Shown here: piece by piece, positions 21,582 through 30,774 of the stretch
How positions within the stretch are numbered: position 1 is the first letter of the stretch
Layout of the letters: the number at the start of each line of letters is the position of its first letter
Source of the DNA: Strigamia acuminata
Taxonomy: Eukaryota > Arthropoda > Chilopoda > Geophilomorpha > Linotaeniidae
DNA: 64,000 bases
Assembly (NCBI GenBank): GCA_949358305.1
Contig: OX442314.1
Location: forward strand, 29,125,118 to 29,189,117
Direction: 5' to 3'
Notes under the pieces: model-generated
What the model was told of the DNA's origin: nothing
Seen by the model: the letters and a program-made list of their open reading frames with translations, nothing else
The model's database searches: none
Position numbers and translations under genes: made by a program

Positions 21582-21740
21582 TCATTTTAAGGATGCAACA
21601 GCGGCTTTGTCGTCGAATCTGTCGCCATTGTCTTCTTCTTCATCTGCATTAATCGTGTTGATTTGCTCTTCTAGTTCTACTAATAACATGCAAAGAATAA
21701 TTTAAGAGGTGAAAAGTACTTGTTACCAATAAGTCACTTG
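21582..21740 (-). pseudogene. Duplicated terminal exon of gene Z behind member E
   Basis: 21582-21679 copies Z exon 9 (42624-42721), including the stop codon, with a synonymous change (GCG to GCA) as the difference I noticed. The copy continues through the intron and breaks off at 21750 inside the position of exon 8. Confidence 0.75.
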
Positions 21741-21940
21741 CCAGCTATACTTAGATAAACTAAATTCCCTGAATAATTAACTAACTTAATTTTTAAAGTT
21801 AATCTCAAAATGGCAGAAATACAATAAGGACAAATTGAATTTCCAAAAATAATACTATAATTTATTCTGGAGCTTTAGAACAAATTCACTTACTGTGTTA
21901 CAAAAAATACTTAAACATTATAAATAAAGATAAAGAAACA

Positions 21941-22720
21941 ATTTATACAATGACTAGGTTTGGATATTAAAGTAATGAATATTACGAAAATAATAGAAAA
22001 TATCGGCGAAAACGACTTCGTCTCGTTGCTGAAAAGGAGCTCGCAATGGCAACTGGCGATGGCAAACTTCTTCAGACTTCACTCTGCGAAAATGGCACGT
22101 TGACGGCGTTGACTCACGATGACAACGGACAATTTCCGAATTGGTGAAGTAGTCGGATATATTTCCGTTCGTACGATGGAAGAGCAATCGGACAATTTTC
22201 CGGCTTAATAAAATACTTACGAAACGAGTCCGTTTCGTTGATACGCTCGCAATATTTCGCGACGCAACTGTCACGATGAATTTCCCACTTAGCCAGTTGT
22301 TGGCTAGCAAGACGAGATCCCGCTGTCGAGTAACTTCAACCAAAGGAAAAAATATCCCGCAACAACAAGTAGATTGTTGAGAGAATGAGCCTAAATTCTG
22401 GCTAAAGTCACAAGCTACAGTACACGGTGAATGTTTAGATTTTCAGAGCTAATTTTTTGGTGACTTTTCATAAGCAAGAACTGTTTTAGACTGAGGTTTT
22501 TCTCCTCTTGAGCAGGAAGCACTTCCTGTCGCCCTTATGCTCACAGTCAGGTTGCCCTGGCAACCACCCACTTATTCCCCAATCTTATCTGATTTTCCTT
22601 AACCAGACATAAAAAATATTACGGAGTAATAAAAATAAAATACAGACGCATTTCTGATAAGGGAAAAAAAGAATTTATTGACAAATATTTTCATCCCTTC
22701 GGTGACCACCGAGGTCACCG
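21941..22720. other. Possible LTR-element remnant
   Basis: 22375-22600 begins tgttgagagaatgagcc and has the composition of a solo or terminal LTR. A 129-codon frame on the minus strand at 22343-21954 (TRQRDLVLLANNWLSGKF...) could be the edge of an internal region. I found no second copy, PBS or target duplication, so this is only a suspicion. The stretch is otherwise without genes. Confidence 0.25.
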
Positions 22721-22749
22721 CAAAGGCCTTAATCTGTGAAAAAAATATT

Positions 22750-22935
22750 TAATTTTTATTACGTAGTTTCATATTGTATTAATTTGTAATTTTATTCTGA
22801 ATTTCTGATACAAGACAGACTTGGTTTTCATGAAATTTTCCCCGTTCATTTTATCAGTAGGTATATCAATTTAATCTCTTCGTCATACGACTGTTATCTT
22901 ATCACCCTATAAGGTGTGACAGCTTGTGCAATTAC
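22750..22935 (+). promoter_or_regulatory. Conserved upstream block of member F
   Basis: Counterpart of 18063-18250, including ccccgttcattttatc and atcaccctataaggtgtg. The F version reads ctataagg at the same place, which could serve as a weak TATA. Confidence 0.45.
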
Positions 22936-23002
22936 GAATTATTTAATGCAAGTAGTGCTTATCTATACAACAGCCGACTTTTTCCGATCCGCACCAACAA
23001 CA

Positions 23003-23932
23003 ATGAATTCAACAACATTGTATTTCTTCGTCCTCAATCCACAAACAGCCGTTTACCAAATACTCATTTCTTTATCATTACACTCGTGGATTAGAATCAT
23101 CGGATTCATCGCACTAACTCTACTGTGGATCATTGCACTCATCGTTAACGAAAGACACATTAAATCTCCCACTGAACGGAAAGAAGTCTACATCATAATA
23201 GGCGCTGCAATGGGTTCATACATCCTTTTGGATTTTCTAGCCTCAATTTTATCACTAACTATCAATGCCATTGCATTGGTTGTTACATTCTTGGAATACT
23301 CAGTGACGAACATTACAAGTGTGTATTTGAGCATCCTCCACTATGACTCATTCTACCCACTGCTCGCTGTGCACCAGGCGATTGCGGCCATTTCGCTGTA
23401 CTCTTGGGTAGGATTTTCCATTGTAATTGCACCTTTGTTGTGGTTTAAGCAGTACAATCACGTCTACATAGCGTGTGGTGTTTTTTGCCTGAATTCAAGA
23501 CCACTTTTAAATACTTTAGTTTATATTTTATCGTCAATAGGTGGCGTTTTTGAATTGATACCCATTCTGTTGTACTTGATCGCCACTCTGTTGATCAGTT
23601 TGTTGGATTTGGTGTATCTCGTGATCGCGGTGGTACCATTGACCGTGTGGATCGGATTTTTCATAGTGGTTTCGATTTTAGTGGTGTTTAAGGAAAATGA
23701 GTTTGTGAAGAAAGGAGTGGTGTTGTGCAGGGAAAATGCTTTATTGGCTCGGACCAATGCGGTGTTTGTTTTGAAGAGGTGGAAATCTGTTGGAAGACGG
23801 TTTGTGCAGCGGTTGTTTAAATCTAATCAGATTGTAGTAATTGCCGAAGATCGTGTCATTGAACCGCCAATACGTCGCAAGAGGGCGCTTGGACGTATCA
23901 TACACATTGTTGATGAGTACACTAAACGTTAA
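23003..23932 (+). CDS. RING-less membrane paralogue (cluster member F)
   Basis: Intronless, 309 residues from ATG 23003, which aligns with the start of D; an in-frame ATG at 22946 is also available. The membrane part and the basic linker (FVLKRWKSVGRRFVQRLF) match E almost residue for residue as far as VVIAEDR. At the point where E continues MCIGC, F switches to unrelated sequence and ends IEPPIRRKRALGRIIHIVDEYTKR. No RING cysteines remain. It is either a broken gene with a chance tail or a protein that could compete with its sisters without ligase activity. The reading frame of the membrane part is undamaged. Confidence 0.7.
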   Translation: MNSTTLYFFVLNPQTAVYQILISLSLHSWIRIIGFIALTLLWIIALIVNERHIKSPTERKEVYIIIGAAMGSYILLDFLASILSLTINAIALVVTFLEYSVTNITSVYLSILHYDSFYPLLAVHQAIAAISLYSWVGFSIVIAPLLWFKQYNHVYIACGVFCLNSRPLLNTLVYILSSIGGVFELIPILLYLIATLLISLLDLVYLVIAVVPLTVWIGFFIVVSILVVFKENEFVKKGVVLCRENALLARTNAVFVLKRWKSVGRRFVQRLFKSNQIVVIAEDRVIEPPIRRKRALGRIIHIVDEYTKR

Positions 23933-24225
23933 TTTAAGCTGGTAATCAGTGTCGTATGTAACCTGTGATTTGAATTTGAACACGGTATACACCGATACAA
24001 AGTTGTCCAAACTTCTATTGGTTGAGCCGGATTACGCATAACAGTGGACTGTGCTCAACTACGCGGAAAAGTAGTTCTGTTTATTTTCAACGAATTTCAG
24101 TGTAAAAAGTGATTAGAATGATGGATTTTATTTAATTGCTAATAAAATGTTTATTTAATTTGCTAAATCTGCTTTTTCCCATTTTAATCAATCAAACAAT
24201 GTTAGCATAGTTTGTCGGTTTCTAA

Positions 24226-24770
24226 TTTATCGCCTACAAAGAGGAAATGTGGAAAGAGACATGTTAACAGCATGTGGGATTCCATCTCTCAATCTGGAAG
24301 ATTACGGTTGCCCAAAGGTTTGTGAGATGTACGATGGAACCAATTTTAACGTAATCTGTGACTTGCACAAATACATCAAAAAAGAAAAAATTGCACATTG
24401 TCCAAAACTTGAATGTCTTTATTTTAAGAAATGGTATTTGAAACAAGTTCAGACTTGTTTGTAGTAATTTTTTAAACCAGTGTTTGTAACATATTCAGAC
24501 TTGCCCTCAAGTGACTAATAGAAAAAATTACTACAAACAAGTCTGAACTTGTTTCAAATACCATTTCTTAAAATGATGACATTCAAGTTTAGGACAATGT
24601 GCAATTTTTTCTTTTTTGATGTATTTGTGCAAGTCGCAGATTACGTTAAAATTGGTTCCATCGTACAACCCACAAACCTTTGGGCAACCGTAATCTTCCA
24701 GATTGAGAGATGGAATCCCACATGCTGTTAACATGTCTCTTTTCACATTTCCACCTTTGTAGGCGATAAA
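24226..24770. repeat. 545-bp near-perfect palindrome made from a coding exon
   Basis: Arms 24226-24473 and 24522-24770 are inverted copies, separated by a 48-bp loop. Each arm encodes the same Cys-rich C-terminal peptide (DMLTACGIPSLNLEDYG, CPKVC, NVICDLHKYIKKEKI, VQTCL then stop). The frame is open on the plus strand at 24249-24464 and on the minus strand at 24788-24531. The right arm extends further and upstream reads VYIRTCKVEFGSEF behind a possible acceptor; the left arm has a small deletion (aaagagg for aaaggtgg) that breaks the upstream frame. The parent gene is not in this window and I do not recognise the protein. Confidence 0.85.
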
Positions 24771-25540
24771 TTCAGATCCAAACTCCACTTTACATGTTCG
24801 AATGTAAACTTAAAAATAATATTTTACAATAATAATATTTTTATTTTCAAGAAATTTCTGATTCTCATCTCTCATATTCAATTATATAAAAATTTGCATA
24901 AAGATACACATCTTTTATTATCTAATAAAATTTTAATGAAGTTTTTCATCTAACATATTCAATTAGATAAAAAATGATACCCATCTTTTACTATATAATA
25001 GAAGACCAATGTTTACATCTGACAACCAATCCCTAATCACATCCGGGGGTGCTCTCACTAAATGTCAAGGAACTTCCTTACTTACTTCCAGGAAGGCAGC
25101 CATCTTGGACTGGACTATATCCACTTTCAGGAAGGCAGCCATCTTGAAGTGATCTATATCCCCTTGTATACTACTAGCCGGTCCTGCATGTAAGGGCTCC
25201 ATATTTGTTGCAGCTTCGGGCCTGGCAGTTTTTAAATTCGGCTCCGGGATCGACATATGTAGCATTGAATTGTTGTGCATTGGATCGACGAACCACATTG
25301 GTGGATTAACCATAAGGCAAATTAGTCACATACCTACCGGTAAGTGACCCTGGCTATCAGCGGATTACTTCATTTTAGAAACGCCGTTATAGCGATGCCA
25401 TTTTTAAGGCGCTTAGATACAGTTAGGTCAGGTTAAGTAAAATTAGGTTGAAAAACGGGCGTTGCTAAAGTGAAGTATATCCAATTTCATGGCTGCCGCA
25501 TCCAGTTGTGCGGGTTGTGCAACACATCCAAGCAACACGT
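24771..25540. other. Gene-free stretch left of the Gypsy element
   Basis: AT-rich to 25020, then mixed sequence with a short direct repeat, aaggcagccatcttg, at about 25093 and 25131. No gene or clear element recognised. Confidence 0.5.
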
Positions 25541-26560
25541 TGTCGCGCTCAACTCTAACCGTCGCTAACTCGTGGGTTGATTACTTAATTCGACTAACTC
25601 ACTACCGCTTTGCTCAAGCGGTTTACCCAAAGAAATGATTACACAGATATAAAAGGTAAAATATAATATAGATTTATTCTGTGGGACAATGTACAGATAT
25701 ATCTTATATATATATATATATAAAAGGTAGGTAAAAGGTAAATCGGAATGGGTGAAGGGAAATGGAAAGGTAAAGGTATGATGAAAGCTGGCTGGAATCG
25801 GCGAGGTCGTCTGTTGTCTCGGTCGTGTCCAAGATGGCGTCCTCGTTGTGGCAACGTGGTGTCGTCTTGGGCCGGCGTGGCAATATGGCGTCCTCGGCTC
25901 GTCTCTGGCTGGTCCTTCGGGCTCACGCTGGTCGGGCGCGAGTGAATGCTTAGTTAAAAGGCTTACTTCGGGCTGTTGTCTAGGTTTTTGTGTGGTGTCC
26001 GGCGATCACACAGCGGCGGACTCTTCTGGCTCCCGGCGGTCACACAGCGGCGGGAACGCTCGTCGTGGTTTTACTGCAGTTTAGGCTTGTGCGACCGTTT
26101 GTCTGCACAACTCGCTAAACTGGAGTGGTTTTTACTATTTCTAGCTGGTGTGCTAAAATAGTGTGGTAATCTTATCTCGCAGGTTACTCTGCGGAGTTTG
26201 ACACTGACCAAACGTACTCACGGTAAATTGTCCTTTGTCCTTGGTCAATCCCAGTATATTTACTTGGGCCTGATCTTGTAGGACGACGGGTTTTACGTGT
26301 GTTTCTCGTTTGATGGTTGTGTTGGTTCTGCCCGCTCAGTGCAAGGCACATTCCTTTGCACAAAGCGGGGTTGACAGGTGACCGGAATCACCCAATGGTG
26401 GGGTGGACGAGCCATCCCCACTCCCTCAGGGCAGACGCCTGTCCATTGACTAGATGTCAATGCACTGAGGGAAGGGAGACGCGCTTGCGGCTCCCCTTAC
26501 ACCCGAAACGAGGTCACGAGAGAAACTCTTCGTTGACCCCGGTCCAGTCGGGTCACAACA
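25541..26560 (-). repeat. 3' LTR of the Gypsy element
   Basis: 1020 bp, same text as 38025-39044. On the minus strand it follows the polypurine tract and ends at the ACGT duplication. Confidence 0.95.
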
Positions 26561-26571
26561 CTTCCCCCTCC
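26561..26571 (-). other. Polypurine tract
   Basis: The minus strand reads ggagggggaag directly before the 3' LTR, the expected primer for plus-strand DNA synthesis. It lies 26 bp after the ORF3 stop. Confidence 0.85.
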
Positions 26572-26596
26572 GAGCTCAGACCGTGGGGCTGAGCGA

Positions 26597-29362
26597 TCAC
26601 TTCTTTCCTGGGGGACCCGACACTGAGTCCGTCACCTGGGCGTAACTCACTCCAGGGACAGGCGGTTGAGTGCCGGGTGGCGCGGGTAGATCGCCTACTA
26701 ACGCCGAGGACCGATCTCGGGGGTCCTCATGCTCCGTAATGAAGCATAATGCATGGCCGTCAACTGGCTCATGCGGGGCACGCGTCCTCTCGTGTAACCA
26801 AACGCTCGGGATGTAGGCGGAGAAGCCGGTGTTCGTATGCCGGATGGCATTGGCTTCCGCTGGCGTCACTGGCACACGGTGGGCTCTCAGCAACCTCTGG
26901 TGGAAGATGAGGTCTCTAGTCTTCCGGATCTGGTTGTGAAGCCAGATGAAGACTGATTTGCCTTTGTCCCGCTGCGCGAGGATAAACCTCCTGGTCGCCG
27001 TCGTCATCGAGAGATGGGGAAACTCTTCGATGATTCGCCCGTAATAGTCTGGCGGAGGCGGTGCCGGCTTCGGCTTCTGGGTGGCCGCGGGAATAGCGGC
27101 TTGCGTCGTTGTCGCCGCTCGGGCCGGTGAGGTCCCGGGCGGTGTCGGCTTCGTTTGCTCGACGGACCTGACGGGTGGCGTTCGGCACAGCAAGCGCTTT
27201 GGTCTACCCGCCACTTCGAACAGGGCGGGTCCTTGCGGGGATATCTCCGCAGGCATCGGTGGCGGAATCGGAACTCCGCTCGTCGGCGAGATCACCATTT
27301 CTACATCCTCTGCCGATTCTTCCGTCTGGATGGTCAAGGCGCGCAGTTGTTGGGTAGGCGCCGCTGTCCAGGTGGCGGAGGTATAACGAAACGCCGTGCT
27401 TCGCAACTTGTACCCCTCAAATTCGGGGTTTACCACATCCCTGGTTAGCTCGTACCGAGTCAACACAGGGTCGGGCAGAATGGAGCTCCACTCTGCGAGG
27501 AGTGCACGGGGAACCTGTACACCCTCTCTGTCCACGACAGACCATGCGGCCATCGCCTGACGCCCTTCTCCGAAGAGTGCTGGGGTTAGCAGCTGCATCA
27601 TGACCTTGGTCAATGATAGCTGTAGGCTGCGACGATTCACTGGATTCGATCGCTCCGAATCCGCAGTGAAGGCACACGAGAGCTTACTCATCATCGCCGT
27701 TGCCCATTCGATGAAATATCGCTGGGCCTGATCCACACCTCGCAAGGCGGGCGCGGAGACTCTTGGGTCTTCCATCACGAAGCGAAACGCTGAGAGCTCG
27801 GAGATAGTCGGATTGGCGGCTTCTCTCGCGAGTCGCGCTTCTTCGTCTCGCCTCTCGAAAAACAGGGCCGAGGAACCGGATCGGGGTTGGCTCGGCCTGT
27901 AAATGCCGGTCAAATTGGCTCGACATTCCTGCGCAATGCTCTGTCCAACGGGGAGAGGGACTGAGCGGTCGGTGGGTAAATCCGGCGGATCGCTCGAATT
28001 CAACAACGACGGCGGCGGCAGGTTCGGAGGCGGCTGCGTCTTGGTCGGCAGCGTCGGCGTCGGCAGCGGTGGTGTGGGCTGCGTCGGCGGTGGTGGCGTC
28101 TCCGTCGTCTGCACTCCAGTCATTGCGACTTGGAGCGCCGGGAGATGTTGTCCGGAGCCTGAAGGCTGCACGATGGCGGTTGGCATGCCATCGGGTCGTG
28201 GTCGCGAATTAATGTAGTCTGCGAGCCACCTTGCCACCTCGTGTGGGGTCACCTTCCCGTCGGTGACAACACCCATCTTCCTGGCGTGTTTCATCGCGGG
28301 ATCGAAACGTGTCAGTTTCGTCCGCTTCATCTGAGTCAGAATCTCGCGAAGGTCCCGCGTATCTGCCGCTGGGACGTTTCGCTCACCTGACTGGCTACCA
28401 CCTCGTCGACCCGCTCTCTTGGAGGCGTAGGCGGGTTCGGGGATGGGACGGCCCCGAGCTTCGCACCTCGCGAAGTATCGCTCTTTGCGATCTTTTTTCC
28501 GCTGCTCGCGATGAGTCAGCGGACGTCTAGAAGTGCTGGGACGAGAGACTCGCTCTTCGTCACCAGACATCCAAACCTCCTTGCACTCCTTACCGTCTTT
28601 AATCTGACGGTTTATGAAAATTCGCGGTCGGGAATACTGCGAAGGGTCACGCACCGTACTAGTGGATGGCCCAGCTTCGTTGCCTTCAGTCGTGTTTTGA
28701 GCGACACGCTGCTTCTTGGTTGTCGCTGGGGAACGCGACTGGCTGTCCCCGGCGCCTTTGGAGCGCTTGCGCTTCCGCGGGTAGCTGCTCTTGGGCCCCA
28801 AAATCCCCAGGTAGTGGAGCTGCCACATCTCGGCTTGGGACGTCAAAATTCCCATCCGAGGTCTCCACTGGGGCGTACTCTCTCCCAATCGCAGCCTCTC
28901 AAACCACAGATGAATATCATCCGCGGTCATCCCCTCGTTTTGGAGGATGCGCTCGGCCACTGCCGTAGCGGTATCCACCAGCTGTTGTCTATAATGCTGG
29001 TAGATGGCCTCACGGGCCTCTTCTGTCTCGGCTGCTCGCCACGCATGCAGCACGTGTTCCTCCGCCGGGTTGCCAGTGTACTGACTTGACAATCCGGGGT
29101 GGAAAATCGGCGATTTCGGGTCATCGTCACGAGCTAACTCTGTGGCGATGCCTTCGCGCATTCCCTCCGGGAACGTATCCAGGAGCGTGCAGTCTCGTAC
29201 CCAACGTCGGGCGATGCATCGGGAATGTAGTATTCGCAGGCGCCAAGGGTCGGCGTCTTCGCCGAAACATCGTCGGTAAAAATCGGGCAGCGCGCCTCGA
29301 AATATCCCGCCACGAGTGATGCAAGCGGGGTCTAATGGTCCCCATGTTTTACGTAGTGCCAT
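26597..29362 (-). CDS. ORF3 of the Gypsy element, unknown protein in env position
   Basis: 921 residues from ATG 29362-29360 (MALRKTWGPLDPACITRGG). It shows no signal peptide, no membrane segment, no furin site followed by a fusion peptide and no clustered cysteines, so it is not a recognisable envelope. Residues about 200-210 hold a basic cluster (PRKRKRSKG) that could be a nuclear signal. The middle is rich in basic residues, and about 430-480 and 780-800 are proline-rich linkers (TPPLPTPTLPTKTQPPP). The parts between look folded, with Trp/Arg-rich helices (RFVMEDPRVSAPALRG, FIEWATAMMSKL). The ATG follows a strong 3' splice site at once, so expression from a spliced subgenomic RNA is likely. 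Function unknown; a second structural or nucleic-acid-binding protein would fit composition, but that is a guess. Confidence 0.85.
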   Translation of the reverse strand: MALRKTWGPLDPACITRGGIFRGALPDFYRRCFGEDADPWRLRILHSRCIARRWVRDCTLLDTFPEGMREGIATELARDDDPKSPIFHPGLSSQYTGNPAEEHVLHAWRAAETEEAREAIYQHYRQQLVDTATAVAERILQNEGMTADDIHLWFERLRLGESTPQWRPRMGILTSQAEMWQLHYLGILGPKSSYPRKRKRSKGAGDSQSRSPATTKKQRVAQNTTEGNEAGPSTSTVRDPSQYSRPRIFINRQIKDGKECKEVWMSGDEERVSRPSTSRRPLTHREQRKKDRKERYFARCEARGRPIPEPAYASKRAGRRGGSQSGERNVPAADTRDLREILTQMKRTKLTRFDPAMKHARKMGVVTDGKVTPHEVARWLADYINSRPRPDGMPTAIVQPSGSGQHLPALQVAMTGVQTTETPPPPTQPTPPLPTPTLPTKTQPPPNLPPPSLLNSSDPPDLPTDRSVPLPVGQSIAQECRANLTGIYRPSQPRSGSSALFFERRDEEARLAREAANPTISELSAFRFVMEDPRVSAPALRGVDQAQRYFIEWATAMMSKLSCAFTADSERSNPVNRRSLQLSLTKVMMQLLTPALFGEGRQAMAAWSVVDREGVQVPRALLAEWSSILPDPVLTRYELTRDVVNPEFEGYKLRSTAFRYTSATWTAAPTQQLRALTIQTEESAEDVEMVISPTSGVPIPPPMPAEISPQGPALFEVAGRPKRLLCRTPPVRSVEQTKPTPPGTSPARAATTTQAAIPAATQKPKPAPPPPDYYGRIIEEFPHLSMTTATRRFILAQRDKGKSVFIWLHNQIRKTRDLIFHQRLLRAHRVPVTPAEANAIRHTNTGFSAYIPSVWLHERTRAPHEPVDGHALCFITEHEDPRDRSSALVGDLPAPPGTQPPVPGVSYAQVTDSVSGPPGKK

Positions 29363-29390
29363 CTGGAAGGATGGAGAAATAAACAATTAA
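29363..29390 (-). promoter_or_regulatory. 3' splice site in front of ORF3
   Basis: The minus strand reads a pyrimidine-rich tract ttatttctccatccttccag that ends exactly at the A of the ORF3 ATG (29362). This mirrors the spliced env RNA of Gypsy-type elements. The donor is not settled: the leader between 38165 and 37952 contains TGG|GTAAAC and GTA|GTGAGT, either of which would serve. Confidence 0.65.
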
Positions 29391-30774
29391 TAAAAAGTTA
29401 ATATTTAAATACGTAGATAAATGGTTGGTTTCGAGGGACGTTGCCAGTACGTGCAGCCGTCCGTCGAGACCGATTCCTGTCTATCGGTGCAAACGTAGGA
29501 CGAATTGTCCCTCGTCGGATAGAAAAAGAGAAGTCATCACGTGAAAAATCTGTCTCATGTCCAAAACGCACAGCGAGACGGAATCGAGCCTTTAATCTGG
29601 ATTCTTATCATCAGATTTTACTTCAAATTAATTCTAACATTAATTAGAACATTACTAATAATTAAATTAATAATTATCAGTCATTCGTAAAAAGAATTCG
29701 TCGGGTGTAAATTATTACTAAAATCGCACAATAAATGTGCTTGTCGAAATGTTATTAAATAAATAAACCTAATAAAGAATTATTCCGAAGTCGGACTTTG
29801 TCTAATTTTTAAAAAAGTTAAAGTCAAATTAAATTTATCCAACACACCGAAAAATTCATCGTACGAATGTTAAGTTGCATCAATTTGATGCGTCAAATTA
29901 CTTGTGGAGAAAAAATATTCTTTTACAGAATATTCTCCCCTTGTCATAAAATTATATATGGCTCGAGCCCATTGTCTCGCTCGTGACTCAAGTCATGAGG
30001 AATTTTCGAGACGCGAGGCGACGTGAAGTCTGCGCTCGCACCTCGAAAACAAATTAACAAGGAAAAAAATACGATCGTGTGAGCGATCGCGGTTAATAAT
30101 TAATTATACGCTATTTCGAGTGCAAAGCACTCATGTCAGGTATTAGTCAACAAAATTTCTTCTTCAGCAGCACGGAACTAGTTCTCATGTGCCGATGCCG
30201 ACTTCTACCTGATCGGGCTGGACTTGGTTTACATCGCGGTCCCAGTTTTCCTCGTCCTCGTGCTCGATGGCCAGCACCTCGTTCTCTTCCTCGTCCATGG
30301 CGAGGAGCGCGCACAAAAATCTCAATCACGATTTAAAAAGGATGATAAAACTATCTCAAAAACTCGGTGAAAAACTCGGTAAAACGTTAAAAACGAGGAT
30401 CACGCACGAATGCAGCGATCAGCTGTGAAAAGCGGAAGTCTGTGTGAACACGAGGTAATCGCGATGGATTCTGGGTAATATACTCCAGAACCCGGGTGTT
30501 TGAGACTAGTGCGCACCTACCCGTGCGCATGTTACGCTACGGGTCTCCTTTGTTCTCACTCCCGTGCGCGATTGCTGCTACGGGGTCTTTTGCACGCGGT
30601 ATCCGACCCGTGCCGATAATTTTGCTACGGGTCCCGCGTTTCCACGCCATCTCGTGACGCGAATTCGACCGATATCCGCTTTGTTGGACTTAGCGAAATT
30701 TTCTGCGACGTGATGGCTTGCACTATCGGTCGATTACATTTATTTTTAGTGCCGCCATCGACTCGTAATTTATT
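29387..30774 (-). other. Untranslated spacer between pol and ORF3
   Basis: 1.39 kb without a usable frame. It is AT-rich from 29390 to 30130 and then GC-rich with an Arg-coding-like stretch that is short and open by chance. Presumably it is intronic in the spliced RNA. Confidence 0.6.

Noticed and set aside
21954-22343. 129-codon minus-strand frame as a gene
   Set aside because: No recognisable domain, beside LTR-like text; kept only as a possible element remnant.
25639-26592. Several small frames in the LTR, repeated at 38123-39070
   Set aside because: They occur identically in both LTRs because the LTRs are the same; no coding signal, and U3/R/U5 functions explain the sequence.
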